Of a stretch of 30,870 nt of DNA, positions 11,243 through 21,833 are shown piece by piece. Origin of the DNA: Cylindrodendrum hubeiense (lineage: Eukaryota; Ascomycota; Sordariomycetes; Hypocreales; Nectriaceae). The stretch lies in the NCBI GenBank assembly GCA_014621425.1, contig JAANBB010000457.1, forward strand, positions 1 through 30,870, given 5' to 3'. The notes under the pieces were generated by a model. The model saw nothing but the letters and a program-made list of their open reading frames with translations. It did not search any database and was not told the origin of the DNA. The position numbers and the translations under genes are program-made. The number at the start of each line of letters is the position of its first letter. Position 1 is the first letter of the stretch.

Positions 11243-12030
11243 ATGTTCCGCCAGGCCATCTCTACCTCTTCTCGCGCTCTGCGTGCCGCCCCCCGAGCTG
11301 CTGCTACCCGACCCTTCGTGCAGGCGCAATTCCAGTCCACCCCCGCATTCACCCTACGAGCTGCCCAGCCTGCTGTGTCGAGATGGTACAGCGATGCTAA
11401 GGAATCCGAGTCTGCGAAGCCCGCCGAGGAGGCCAAGGAGGCCGCTAAGGAAGCCGCTACCGAGCCCGACGCCGTTGCAGAGCTGAAGAAGGCTCTTGAG
11501 ACCAAGGATGCCGAAGCCCGGGACTGGAAGGTCCGTCTCAACTTATAAACCCAATTGAACGACGTGCACTGACATTTACTGTATAGGACAAGTGCCTCCG
11601 CACCGTCGCCGACTTCCGCAACCTCCAGGAGCGCACCCAGCGTGAGGTCAAGACCGCACGCGACTTCGCTATTCAGAAATTCGCCAAGGACCTCGTCGAC
11701 AGCGTTGACAACCTCGACCGTGCCCTGGGCATGGTCCCCCAGGAGAAGCTGAGCGCCGAGGACCGCCCCGAGCACCTCCAGGACCTCGCCAACCTGTACG
11801 AGGGCCTCAAGATGACCGAGGAAATCCTCATCAACACCCTCAACAAGCACGGCCTCGAGCGACTCAGCCCCGAGGGCGAGAAGTTCAACCCCAACGAGCA
11901 GGAGGCCACTTTTATGGCTCCCCAGGCCGACAAGGAGGACAACACCGTCTTCTTCGTCCAGCAGAAGGGCTTCAAGCTCAACGGCCGGGTGCTGCGCGCC
12001 GCCAAGGTCGGTGTCGTCAAGAACAACTAA
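11243..12030 (+). CDS. MGE1: Mitochondrial GrpE, nucleotide-exchange factor for matrix Hsp70
   Basis: Mge1 releases ADP from mitochondrial Hsp70 and so drives matrix protein import and folding. Exons are 11243-11530 and 11587-12030; the 56-nt intron (donor GTCCGT, branch CACTGAC, acceptor ATAG) joins DWK to DKCLRTVADFRNLQ in phase 0. The product is 243 residues. The first ~50 residues are Arg/Ala/Ser-rich without acids (MFRQAISTSSRALRAAP), a classic presequence, with a likely cleavage region near SRWYSD. An Ala/Glu-rich helix follows, then the GrpE dimer coiled coil (VADFRNLQERTQRE), DSVDNLDRAL, and the beta-domain signature KGFKLNGRVLRAAKVGV at the C-terminus. The ATG context CACAATG is good. 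Confidence 0.95.
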
Positions 12031-12523
12031 GCATATGTCGTCAAGTCATGAATCGCGTGTAATATTATGGGATATCGGTTGGCGTTGGCTTGAAGTGTAT
12101 AATGCTCCCCTCATGATGGTGAATTTAGTTGCATGGCGGTTACAATTACCTTGGACACGAAAAGTTTAAGTGTGGGAACCTTGTACATAATACATGTATA
12201 ACATGCGAAGCTGAGGCGGACGGGATGCCGCTGCTAATATATGGCCCTGAAAGCCTCATGTATGATTTCGAAACTTTTTTTTGATTGCGTAGGCTCATCC
12301 TAATTACCACATGATTCGGAGCGATGTGCCGAGCTACCACCCTCAGGTCAAGGGCACCCGAAGATGCCGAAGCAACCGCATCCCCGAACCTGTGTGGTAT
12401 ATATGAGGTTTTACCCTACCACTCTTGAATCCAAACACGATCTGCGTTGTAGCTTGGCTGGGCGAGATGCTTGACTGAGCTCACTCAACCCCGCTCTATC
12501 AAGCATCCCTCAACCACCCCGCA
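12031..12523. other. Convergent 3' spacer, MGE1 and unknown gene
   Basis: 493 bp between facing stop codons, with AT-rich segments near 12060-12210 and a T8 run near 12276. I see no supportable gene; presumed 3' UTRs. Confidence 0.5.
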
Positions 12524-15081
12524 TTAAAAGAAAGAGTTGTCAGCGTCGTTGACGAATGCTCCATGGCTCTCGAGCAAGCGCTGCACGACTGCTTCGATCT
12601 CATCGGCCCCAGAAAGACCGTCTACGCCGACCTTTTGAGCCTCTTCCTTCATTTTCATCTCCAGCTCCTTTTCCTTAGTCAGAAGGCTAGCAAGCTGGAG
12701 CGCCAACTCCCAGGTCTCCTCGTATTTCACCTCTGCCTTTTCGTTGAGCTCCCGCAGGTGCTGGGAGACGTGTCTGTAGATATCCCCACGTCGACGGTTT
12801 GGCTTGCGGGTCTTCATTTCGAGAATCATGTTGACTGAGGCAGAGACTCTATCGAGCTGAGCTTCGCGGAGGCTGATGCGCTTCTCTGCCGCGGCGATAT
12901 TTTCGAATGCTTTTTTCTCGACCACAAGGCACTTCTCAAGTGTGTCGTGTCGTTGGCGGATCACAGCTGGGGCTTCTTGGGGAGAGATGCCGTTGACTAC
13001 ACGGGCATCCTCGGCGGCAAGAGCATCGAGTACCTCAGACTTAGTCAAGTTAGCCTCGAGTGGTGGACGATTTGCCATCACACACTTACCTCGGTGTATG
13101 GCATCGGGTCATGCGACGAGATGGATCCAGTGACCTCAACTCCTGCATCCTTGACTGCATGTTGACGGGGGTCACTGGTTGTTGTAGCATCTCGTCGCCC
13201 GAGCAGTTCGCGGTGCCACTCTGTAAAGCGGATTGGGATAGATTTGGCTTGAAAGGGTCAGCAAGCAAGTCCACAGCATACGTATTGTGTGCCAAATATA
13301 TCATACCCGTGTATCCTGTCAAGACATAATCCAACGAACTTGTCGCAGAGTCCGCTTCGGCATCGCCTTGAGCACTCGCTTCAATAGCATTGATCTCCTT
13401 CGAAGCCGTAAGCTCTGCAAGTCGCCGGTGGTAAACCTAAACGTCAAGTATTAAAATCCATCATCGCCAGTTGTTCGAGAGAAGGATACTCACATCTGAG
13501 GCGCCGTGGGCGTCTGGGTTGTCCGAGTCCTATCTCTCGCAGCCCTCAGCCCACAGACGGAAAGTACAGGGAGAAATGCGTCTCTTCGGAGTTTCTCCCT
13601 CATCGTCAGAGATTACGAACTCGTCGGTATATTTGTTCATTTCGTCTGGGTCGACGACCTGGTCCAGGCCATCTCCATTCCCATCACCGGTCCAGGTCTT
13701 GATTCTGTTCTTCATCCCCTTGATGAAATCCTTGTCTAGCTCGATGGATGGTTCCTCGTGATTTTCGGGATTGAACCCAAGCGGTGGTTTGATGTGCTCA
13801 TAAGGGGGTCTTGGGATGCTAAAGACCTGCTTTCGATTCGATTCGTCTCCTAGTGGTGGGGGATCATAGCAGAGGGGTTCCAAGTCGGCAATGATCCTGC
13901 AGAGAAGGTAGTCAGCCTCTGGTAAGGCATAATAGTTTGGAATGCAGAGTAACGTACGAGTTACAAGAGCCAACATCCTCACCGCATTCTTCCGGCTTTA
14001 GGAAAGTCTTCCCGCAACGGTCCATCCAGACAAACATGTCCCGGCCGGCGAGTCTATAAGGCCCTCGCATAGCACTGTAGGCCACGAGAGTCGAGTTTGT
14101 GATTTGCCAGTTCTTCGTATGACGAGAAGCTGTGCAGTTTGGGAGCCCGGTGAGCTCTCTCTCATGCTCCTGTATGATGAGGTTGCTCGGGTTCAGGCCC
14201 CATACCCCGTTGCTAATCGCTTTGTCGACAAGGCTGTTCGGTGGTACGTAGTCGGAGTCTGGGAATCCATCCCGACGAGGTTTCATGGTGAAGGGGAAAT
14301 AGCAGTCCTGAAACTGCTCGTCCCCTTCGTCTTCTGGGCTCTCTGGAGGAGTGTCTTCGTTCTTGACTGGGTTCTGAAACATGTTAGCGTTCGTGCCCTC
14401 CGCCTCAGGAGCCCCCTTCTCGCGGCTGCCGTTGAGTTTTGTCTCGTATTTCGTGCAGTCTTCATCATAAGAATCGCTTCTGGCGTCTGGGTCCTTCTCC
14501 TCTGCCGCCCCTTGGTCGCCATCAAGGGAACCAATGTTCGAATTGCATCGTTCGAGATCGTAGCAGACGCCCAGCTGGACGGACTTTGCAAGGGATTTAT
14601 GAACAGTCGAATCGTCAAAGACGTCGTCTACAGTTTTCCGTGCCCCTTTTCGGATCAAGATCGTCCCAGCGGGGCTGGTGTTTCGGGGCAGCTCAGGCAT
14701 TTCTGGCTGCTCGTCTTGGGTCTCGACCACAGTTCGAGCGATGATTTCGGATTTGGCGCGTCTATGGGTAGTATTATTCTTCTTGGGATTGACAAGAAAG
14801 TCCCAGGAGGATCTGTTATTCTCGTCTTGCGGAGTTGACTTCGTCTTGGACCCGAAGAGGCGTGATTCTGTGGGTTCTGCGCGTCAGTTGAGTTAGAGCA
14901 AACACGGGAAGATGCAGTACCAGCAATCTTTGCCCAAGATTTAGGATTCAAGCTCGGTGCAAGACGACCTTGGACACTGTTAGCATGAGTTTGGAATAGG
15001 AGAGGCTTTGTGCATCTCTAGGATGTTTGGATTTCGTTGGGGAGGTGGCATACTTCGAAGCTCAGTCTTGGTCCACTTCAT
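12524..15081 (-). CDS. Unrecognised conserved-looking eight-exon protein with a C-terminal coiled coil
   Basis: My model on the minus strand has exons 15081-15054, 14968-14921, 14876-13958, 13896-13617, 13529-13494, 13436-13307, 13247-13090 and 13039-12524. All seven introns are GT..AG and every phase closes, giving 704 residues and one stop. I do not recognise the family. The N-terminal half is charged and low-complexity (an AKIAEPTESRLFGSK segment, then Glu/Asp-rich). The middle looks folded and rich in aromatics (GPYRLAGRDMFVWMDRCGK, FSIPRPPYEHIKPPLGF). The C-terminal ~170 residues are Lys/Glu-rich helical, likely coiled coil (VEKKAFENIAAAEKRISLRE). The weakest junction is the 87-nt phase-0 intron 13530-13616. 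The 5' end is also uncertain: a further upstream coding segment starting at 15299 may belong. The alternative is two adjacent genes split at the stop at 13530-13532. Confidence 0.6.
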
Positions 15082-15694
15082 CGCGAGTGATAGCCCAGGT
15101 TTGTACCCAGTATTCAGTTGTTGATTCAATCCTTCGCCTTCGAGTTGTTAGAGTTACCTTGAGTGGAAGTGAAGGGGGGGGGGACGAAGAGGAGCGCACT
15201 AGCAGAAGCGAGGTCGAGTTCGTTCTCGTCGTCTTTCGATTTCGATGCCTTGATACTTCGCGTTCCAAGTGCGGCAGGGAATGAAGCGGATTTCTTCATG
15301 ATTGTCTATTGCTGATTTTGCACCCCGTTCATGTTGAACAATGACGGTGACAATAGAGAAGTTGCAGTCGGAAACACGGGTGTTGACACGATGATTTTTG
15401 GGGGTGGATTGGGGGAGCTAACAACAAGGGCGCGTTGGCAAGGGGCTCGCAGCTGGCAGAATAATATGCTCCAAAAATTCTTCGTCGCTCCCATCGTGAG
15501 CTACCTAGGCAACTAACGAAGCAAGGAGCATTACTACTAATACAGATCACTCTTCCATAACAACCCCCGAGCACACATTGACTTTCCCCTAACACCTGAT
15601 ACAACTCCCAAAATAATCCATCTGCGGCTATGCACAGCTACATCAAGAATGCAGATGATGCCACAACCCCCCCGCTTAGGTACGAGTTATCTAT
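15082..15694. promoter_or_regulatory. Spacer upstream of the unknown gene; RFC1 3' flank
   Basis: The part 15082-15299 contains a plausible minus-strand coding segment starting MKKSASFPAALGTR, interrupted by a G10 run (15174-15183). The part 15300-15694 has no supportable gene and should hold the promoter of the unknown gene and the RFC1 3' UTR. Confidence 0.4.
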
Positions 15695-18600
15695 CTACTT
15701 CTTTGCTTTCCCCTTGGTTCCTGTGGCCTTCGCCTTTGCCCGACCTTTCTTCGGCTTGTCATCGTCGTCATCAGCTGCTGTGGCCGCCTTGCCTGACTTC
15801 TTCGTCGCCTTCTTTGCTTTGGGTTGCTTGATGTACTTGTCCTTCTTTAAGTCAAGTTCTTCTTCATCGACCTCTGGGACCTCAGCAACATCGGCATCGT
15901 CTTCTTCCTCGATTGCTTCTTCTAGGTCTGGGGCCTCCTTCTTAGGCGCCTTGGGGGCTACCACATTGGTCGCCTTCATGAAAGGAATTGGGTGGCTCAT
16001 TGCGTTGTACCTGGGATAGTTAGCTCTGCAAAAGCCTGTGAAAAGTCAAGATATCACTTACGTGCGCGTGAAGGCAGCCTTTGTCTTCGTCTCGATCTTC
16101 ACCCGCTCCTCGTCCATAGGACCGACGCCAAGTTCCTGAATGGCATCGAAGTCTTCTCGGGTTAAGAAGTAGCTATCCATGAGATCAATTACATCACCGA
16201 CGGAATCATTGCCCTCATTCTGCAGTCGGTTGACCGTCTGGTTCCAGAGCAGAGGCATGTACTGCTGTCGGATCTCGTTGTGGTCGCCAGATGACCTCAA
16301 GCGCATATGGGAGTGGATCTCCCGAATGTATCTGCTCAGCTTGCCAGTCTTGCTGTTGTTGCCGAGCCAGGACGTAAAGTTAGAGCCCATTAGCTGACCC
16401 GCGATGAAACTGGCAGGCCGAACTGTGCTAAAGATAGCATGGGTAGGCATGAGGCTCCATTGCTGTTGAGGACCATGTATCATACGGTCGACCAGATCTC
16501 CATCGCTGATGCTCTCCGCCGCGTTGTCAAAGAGCTCAAGCGCTTTCAGATTGTGCTCTCGCTGGCTGTACCCTTTGCCGTTCAGAGCCATGGGCCTCGT
16601 TCGGAGGTAGTTCTCCTGAATCATCAGGAAGCTGAACTCATGGTCATTGAAGTAGAGCTCAATCTTGTCATTCAGCGTGGATTTGCTGGCAGGGGCGAAT
16701 AGCCCACCAGCCAGCATCTTCTGGCAGATGTCCCAAGGCTTGAGAACAACATGCTTCTCCCACGCCTTGGACATGGCCTTGCTCTGGTCAAAGCTCATGC
16801 TCTTTTGATCAAGTTTGGCAGTCGAGATCATATTGATGATTTGGCGAATATCCTTGTTGCTTCCTTCGATAAGAGCATCAACCACGGCGGGGGGTAGCTT
16901 GAGACCTTCCCTATGACAGATAGTCATAATGCGTGATCGGACCTGGTCAACTGTTGGACGGTTGAATCTGATGTCGAAAGCCACATGATCGAAAGGTTTC
17001 ATCTTGGGCAGTTTCCGCTCGTTGCAGATGAGAATAAGGGGAACCTCGGTTTTCTTGCAAAACTTTGCCAGAACGCCAACACCTCCACGGTCTCCGCCAG
17101 ACATTCCATCAACCTCATCCATAATGAGGACAATCTTCTTTTTGGTAGAGTCCACAGACTTGCCGTCACCAGCAAAGTATCCCAGAAGCGACGTATTGTT
17201 CATGACATCACTGACCCCTGCCTCGACAAGTCTCTTGCTTCTGGTGTCACTGGCATTGCTCTCCAAGACGTCATAGCCTTCTAGCTTTGCAGCTAGATGT
17301 GCAGCTGTCGTCTTTCCGATTCCAGGGGGGCCAGAGATGATGATAGCACGTTCGCCACCCATTCCATCCGCGCCACGCCGTTGGAAGTCATACTTCTTTG
17401 CTTTCGGCCAATTTCTGAGCCACGCCTGGATTTTTTCGACCTGACCCTTGTTGCCACAGATCTGGTTGAGTTGGGTCGGTGCGTATTTAGAAGTCAGCAG
17501 CTGAACTGGCGCTGGGGTCGCTGGCGCTTTCGCTACTGAAGTGCCGCGAGAAGCAGCTGCTTTCTGGGCAGCCTTTTCAGCCTCAACCTTCCGAGCCTTC
17601 TCTTCGGCCTCCATCTCCGCAATCTGCTTCTTCACCTTATCCTCCTCGGCCTTCTTTTTCTCCTGGGCCTTCTGGGCTCCCTTGCCGGAACCACCAAACG
17701 CTGGTAGCTTGCGGATGAGATCAAATAGTCCATTTTCATCAATGGTTTTGATCCCGTGAGACTTGATCTTTGCTAGTTTACTTGGGCCAGCATCTTCTCC
17801 AAGGACCACGAAGCTAGTCTTGCTGCTGGGTTGTCCAGTGACTTTTCCACCATATCTCTTGACAAGAGCTTGACCCTCATCACGACCGATTGCCGTCAAA
17901 ACACCCGTGAAAACAAAGGTAAGCCCAGTTAGACATTCGTCCTCGCCTTCTGGGAGTTCAACCGACATCTGAGGTTGTGCCGATGCATTGCCACCACCAG
18001 TTGTCTTTCTCCAGTCGAACTTGGCATTTGGGTCTTTTGGCGGAGGCGTCGGAGGTCGTACTGTAGCGACGCTGTTGAGAATATCCCGGATCTCGGCATC
18101 TTCAGGCTCATCGGTTTTCTTTGCTCGTGGTGCCCGAGGCTTGGTAGCAGGTTTTTTCCGGGGTGCTTCCTCTTCAGATTCCTCCGAGTCATCAACGGGG
18201 GATTTCCTCTTGTTCCTGGCAGATGCAGCCTTGGGAGGCTTCACGTCATCGTCTGCGGTGTCCTTGCTGCCAGATACACGTCCGCGGCCAGCCACACGCT
18301 TGGGCTTGGGAAGCACATCCTCTTCCGACTCATCCTCAGCGTAGTCGTCGGGTTTCCGCTTGCTTCGTCCCTTGATATCCGCAGCAAAGATATCTTCATC
18401 ATCCTCATCTCCATCATCCATGAATGCATTAGAGTCCTCGCCAGTTGTGACGGGAGCGTATGAGGTTGTCGCCTTCCGTTTTGCTGGGGTAGTTCCATTT
18501 TTGGCAGGTGCGGCTGGCTTGGGCGCTGCCTGTTTGGCTCGGGGGCTCGATCGAACTGGGACCTCAGTTTTGATTTGGGGTTTCTTTGGAGTCGCAGATG

Positions 18601-19033
18601 TCTGGGGCTTGCTGGTTGTGCTTGAAGCAAAGTAGTCGTCGGCAGAAATTGCAACGCCTTTTGGTTGGTCGTCCCTATAAGAGAGGTCAGATTGAAAGTT
18701 GTGGGCGCATCGTGGATATCACCAACGTAGACTTTTTCTTGGGCGCTGACTTGGTTGTTGGCTTCGCCGTCGATTTCTTCTGCCTGCCAAAGTCGTTAGA
18801 TGTGATTCTGAGCATGGACAGGGAGTAATGGCTTACTCTACAACTTCATCTTCATCTTCACTGTCTTCAATCACCTTGCGGCCCTCTGTTGCTAGTCAGA
18901 AAATACCTAGACACTCGATGGAAAGGGACATACTTGTCCGCTTGCTCTTGGGGGGCTCCTCTGCTTTTTTCGGAGCAGGTTTTGGGGGCGCGGCACCACC
19001 CTTGGGCGCAAAGAAGGATCGAATGTCGGGCAT
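15695..19033 (-). CDS. RFC1: Replication factor C large subunit Rfc1
   Basis: Rfc1 is the large AAA+ subunit of the clamp loader that opens PCNA and places it on primer-template DNA. Exons on the minus strand are 19033-18934, 18885-18837, 18783-18727, 18674-16062 and 16010-15695; introns are 48-53 nt and all phases close, giving 1,044 residues, normal for fungi. It starts MPDIRSFFAPK, a PIP-like PCNA-binding motif. A long Lys/Ser/Asp-rich region follows, then a BRCT domain (about residues 313-398, LTFVFTGVLTAIGRDEG), the AAA+ module with Walker A GPPGIGKT (517-524) and Walker B VLIMDEVD (584-591), and the RFC1 C-terminal domain. The end is Lys-rich (KKSGKAATAADDDDDKPKKG), likely a nuclear localisation signal. 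It is divergently transcribed from the uL16m gene, and its promoter carries two ACGCGA cores. Confidence 0.96.
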
Positions 19034-19363
19034 TTTGATTTCGATTACTTCCAACCTAGTCTCAATGCAACACGGACGTTGGGTGTCTTATAAAAGCATT
19101 GCACAGTGTTGCCTAGTGTGAACGTGGTTGCGTTAAGATCCAAGGCAATGGATGAGCAGCCTAGAATTCACGGGCCGGGTGACGTGCACGTTCGCTCCTG
19201 TCAGACGCGAAGGTGACGCGAGGTCCGTGACTGCTGCTAAAGTGGTCCGACATTGTGCGCCTGGATTTTCAGGCCGCACGGCCGACCTGAACGTCGGGAA
19301 GATTTTCTGGAGCTCCGTCGTCTGAGGTACGAGGCAGCTCCAAGACGTCAACCCGCCGCCGTG
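19034..19363. promoter_or_regulatory. Divergent promoter of RFC1 and MRPL16
   Basis: 330 bp between the two start codons, moderately GC-rich. The MCB-like pair near its centre is listed separately. I see no TATA box. Confidence 0.6.
19205..19221 (+). promoter_or_regulatory. Two MCB-like ACGCGA cores, RFC1 promoter
   Basis: ACGCGA occurs at 19205-19210 and 19216-19221, in the same orientation, 11 bp apart (one helical turn), about 170-190 bp upstream of the RFC1 ATG. MBF-type factors bind ACGCGT and close variants in promoters of replication genes. The activity here is inferred. Confidence 0.45.
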
Positions 19364-20226
19364 ATGAAGCCTGCCAACACATCGGCATTGCTCAATGCCT
19401 TTCAGGGCTTGAGGATATGTGCATCCTCGCCCCTGCGCCAATTTAGGGCCCCCGTCCAGCGACATGTGAAGACGCTCGATGCGACCCGACGACTCCAAAA
19501 TGTGCGGGCCTTCTCGACGACCTCCTCGATGCTGGGCAATTGGCTCGAGCCCAATTTGAACCGAAAGAAGAAGATGGCCAAGGGACGCCCGCGTGTGCCG
19601 ACTGGAGGATCGACTAAGGGAACAACTGTGATCTGGGGCGATTTCGGCATCCGAATGACCGACCACCACCGAAGAATCAGCGCCAAGCAATTAAAGATGG
19701 CAGAGGACACCATTAAAACTCGACTCCGTGGCCAAAAGTACCGACTCTACAAGCGAAAGTGCTGTAATGTCGGTGTCTACGTCAGCGGTAACGATGTGAG
19801 AATGACTATCCAGATACTAGAGGGACACGAGGCTCATAACTCCACAGATGCGTATGGGTAAGGGAAAGGGAAACTTCGATCATTGGGCCACCAGAATGGC
19901 TGTGAGCCAGGTCTTGTTCGAGCTCCGAGGGCGAATCCACGAGCAAGTCGTGAGAGACGCGTTCCGGTTGGCTGGCAACAAGCTGCCAGGTAAGCACTTC
20001 GATTCCTCTCCATGCGTACTATCACTAAGATCCTGCAGGCCAGTGGGAGTTTGTGAAGAGGGGCGATGCCCCTATGGTTGGAATCACTAAGCTAGAGAAC
20101 GGTATTACTCTGGAGGACTTGAAGAGGCCGCGAAGACAGCTTGCTTCCGTCGAGCTAGTGCAGGAATCCGCCCCAACCTCCGAGGTTGCGGCTGCGACAA
20201 CCACTGCCGCATCCCCTCAGGCTTAG
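19364..20226 (+). CDS. MRPL16: Mitochondrial large-subunit ribosomal protein uL16m
   Basis: uL16m sits near the peptidyl-transferase centre and tRNA sites of the mitoribosome. Exons are 19364-19795, 19848-19989 and 20039-20226. Intron 1 (52 nt) restores YVSGNDMRMGKGKG and intron 2 (49 nt) restores NKLPGQWEFVKRG; the product is 253 residues. The N-terminal ~55 residues are Arg/Ser-rich and nearly free of acids (RRLQNVRAFSTTSSML), a mitochondrial presequence. The uL16 core follows: KMAKGRPRVPTGGSTKGT, DHHRRISAKQLKMAEDT, GKGKGNFDHWATR and VVRDAFRLAGNKLPG. A short Ala/Thr-rich tail ends the protein. I chose MKPANTSALLN as the start because the in-frame sequence upstream lacks any ATG nearby. RFC5 follows 434 bp downstream on the same strand. 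Confidence 0.95.
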
Positions 20227-20660
20227 GAGAATGGGCGATGAGAGGTATTGACGCCATGTACATTAAACGGTGTAGAGCATTTGTTGTAAACCTGTACGAA
20301 TACTACATCTAAAGTCGATCATCAATTCCAACGTTGGTTTTAATTCACGCGACCAGCCATCGGACTGAACAACAAAAGTGACTATCTCTCTGTTTCTATT
20401 CCAGTACATGCGACATCTTTTTTTCTCGGGTTTGCATCAGGCGCTAGATTATTGAGTGTTCACTCTTCTGCACTTCCATCGTGCCTGCTGCCTCAGTGTA
20501 TGTGCCTGTCAGGTACTAGGCCAACGCTCAAGCTGGTGGGAGTGGAGCACAGACCAACACGGAGGTACAGCCAGAATCACTTAACGCGACGACGCGTCTC
20601 TCACATCAAAAAAGCTGTGACCTTCACAATTCCTCCAGCAACACCATCACAGTTCCCATC
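20227..20660. promoter_or_regulatory. MRPL16 3' flank and RFC5 promoter
   Basis: 434 bp between the MRPL16 stop and the RFC5 start. AT-rich 3' UTR-like sequence occupies 20250-20420. The RFC5-proximal part holds ACGCGA/ACGCGT cores, listed separately. Confidence 0.6.
20584..20597 (+). promoter_or_regulatory. MCB element (ACGCGA plus perfect ACGCGT), RFC5 promoter
   Basis: ACGCGA at 20584-20589 and a perfect MluI cell-cycle box ACGCGT at 20592-20597 lie 64-77 bp before the RFC5 ATG. A third ACGCGA core is at 20347-20352. In yeasts MBF uses this box to switch on replication genes at G1/S. Confidence 0.55.
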
Positions 20661-21833
20661 ATGGCGCTCATTGTCGACAAACACCGGCCGCGGTCGCTAG
20701 ATGCCCTCACATATCACCACCAGCTTTCGGAGCGACTTCAGTCTCTGGTACGGATCTAACGCACGGCTCACTTGTGGAGGAATCACGGCTGACTCTGGCT
20801 GCAGGCACAAAGCGGCGACTTTCCTCACCTCCTCGTTTATGGACCGTCTGGCGCAGGAAAGAAGACGCGGATAGTAGCAACGCTCAAGGAGCTCTACGGA
20901 CCTGGTGTGGAAAAGATCAAGATCGATGCTCGAGTGTTTCAGACGACAAGCAATCGTAAACTCGAGTTCAACATCGTCGCCTCCATCTACCACCTCGAGA
21001 TCACACCATCGGATGTCGGCAACTACGACAGGGTCGTTGTCCAAGACTTACTCAAGGAGGTTGCACAAACACAACAAGTCGATCAGTCAGCAAAACAAAA
21101 GTTCAAGGTTGTCGTTATCAATGAGGCCGACCACCTGACCCGAGATGCCCAGGCGGCGCTGCGACGAACGATGGAAAAGTACTCACCAAACCTACGGTTG
21201 ATTCTCTTGGCCAACTCGACTGCCAATATCATTGCGCCGATTCGATCGAGAACACTGTTGGTTAGGGTGGCAGCGCCAACCCATGAGGAAATCTGCGACG
21301 TGTTGTCTGTGTCAGCCAAGAAAGAGGGCTGGCCGATTGTGAACGGTCTCCACCAAAGAATAGCAGTGGAGAGTGGACGGAATCTGCGGCGAGCTTTGCT
21401 GATGTACGAGGCCGTGCATGCGCAAAAGTAAGAATTTCCTCAGAGAATTGACCGAGGATATAGTGAAATGCTAACAAGGTGTAGTGAAAAAGTTACCGAC
21501 AGCACACCCATCCCCCCGGCAGATTGGGAGGCACTCATCGGGCAGATTGCCAAGGAGATATTGGAGGAGCACACACCGGCCAGGATCCTGCAGGTGCGGT
21601 CGAAGTTATACGACTTGTTGACGCACTGCATTCCCCCCACCACCATCCTCAAGACCTTGGCATTCAAGTTAATTTCCCTCATTGACGATGGCCTGAAGAG
21701 CGAGGTGATTCAATGGGCAGCCTTTTACGAGCACCGTATCAAGACGGGCACCAAGGTCATATTCCACCTCGAGGCGTTTGTGGCAAAGTTCATGAGGATC
21801 CTTGAGATGTATCTGATGAGCATGGACATGTAA
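20661..21833 (+). CDS. RFC5: Replication factor C small subunit Rfc5 (human RFC3 orthologue)
   Basis: Rfc5 is one of four small AAA+ subunits of the PCNA clamp loader and is also shared by the Rad24, Ctf18 and Elg1 loaders. Exons are 20661-20747, 20805-21427 and 21485-21833; both introns are 57 nt and the phases close to give 352 residues, the family length. Walker A reads GPSGAGKK (42-49) with Lys-Lys as in human RFC3. The Walker B position reads INEAD rather than DEAD, as expected for a subunit with little or no ATPase activity. The SRC motif is IRSRT (R178 present, Cys replaced by Thr). RRTMEKYSPNLRLIL and NLRRALLMYEA are further RFC signatures, and the C-terminal collar domain is complete. 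The start MALIVDKHRP matches the usual N-terminus. Confidence 0.95.

Noticed and set aside
13767..13778. tRNA B-box-like GGTTCAATCC on the minus strand
   Set aside because: It is the codons for LGFNPE in exon 4 of the unknown gene; no A-box or cloverleaf around it.
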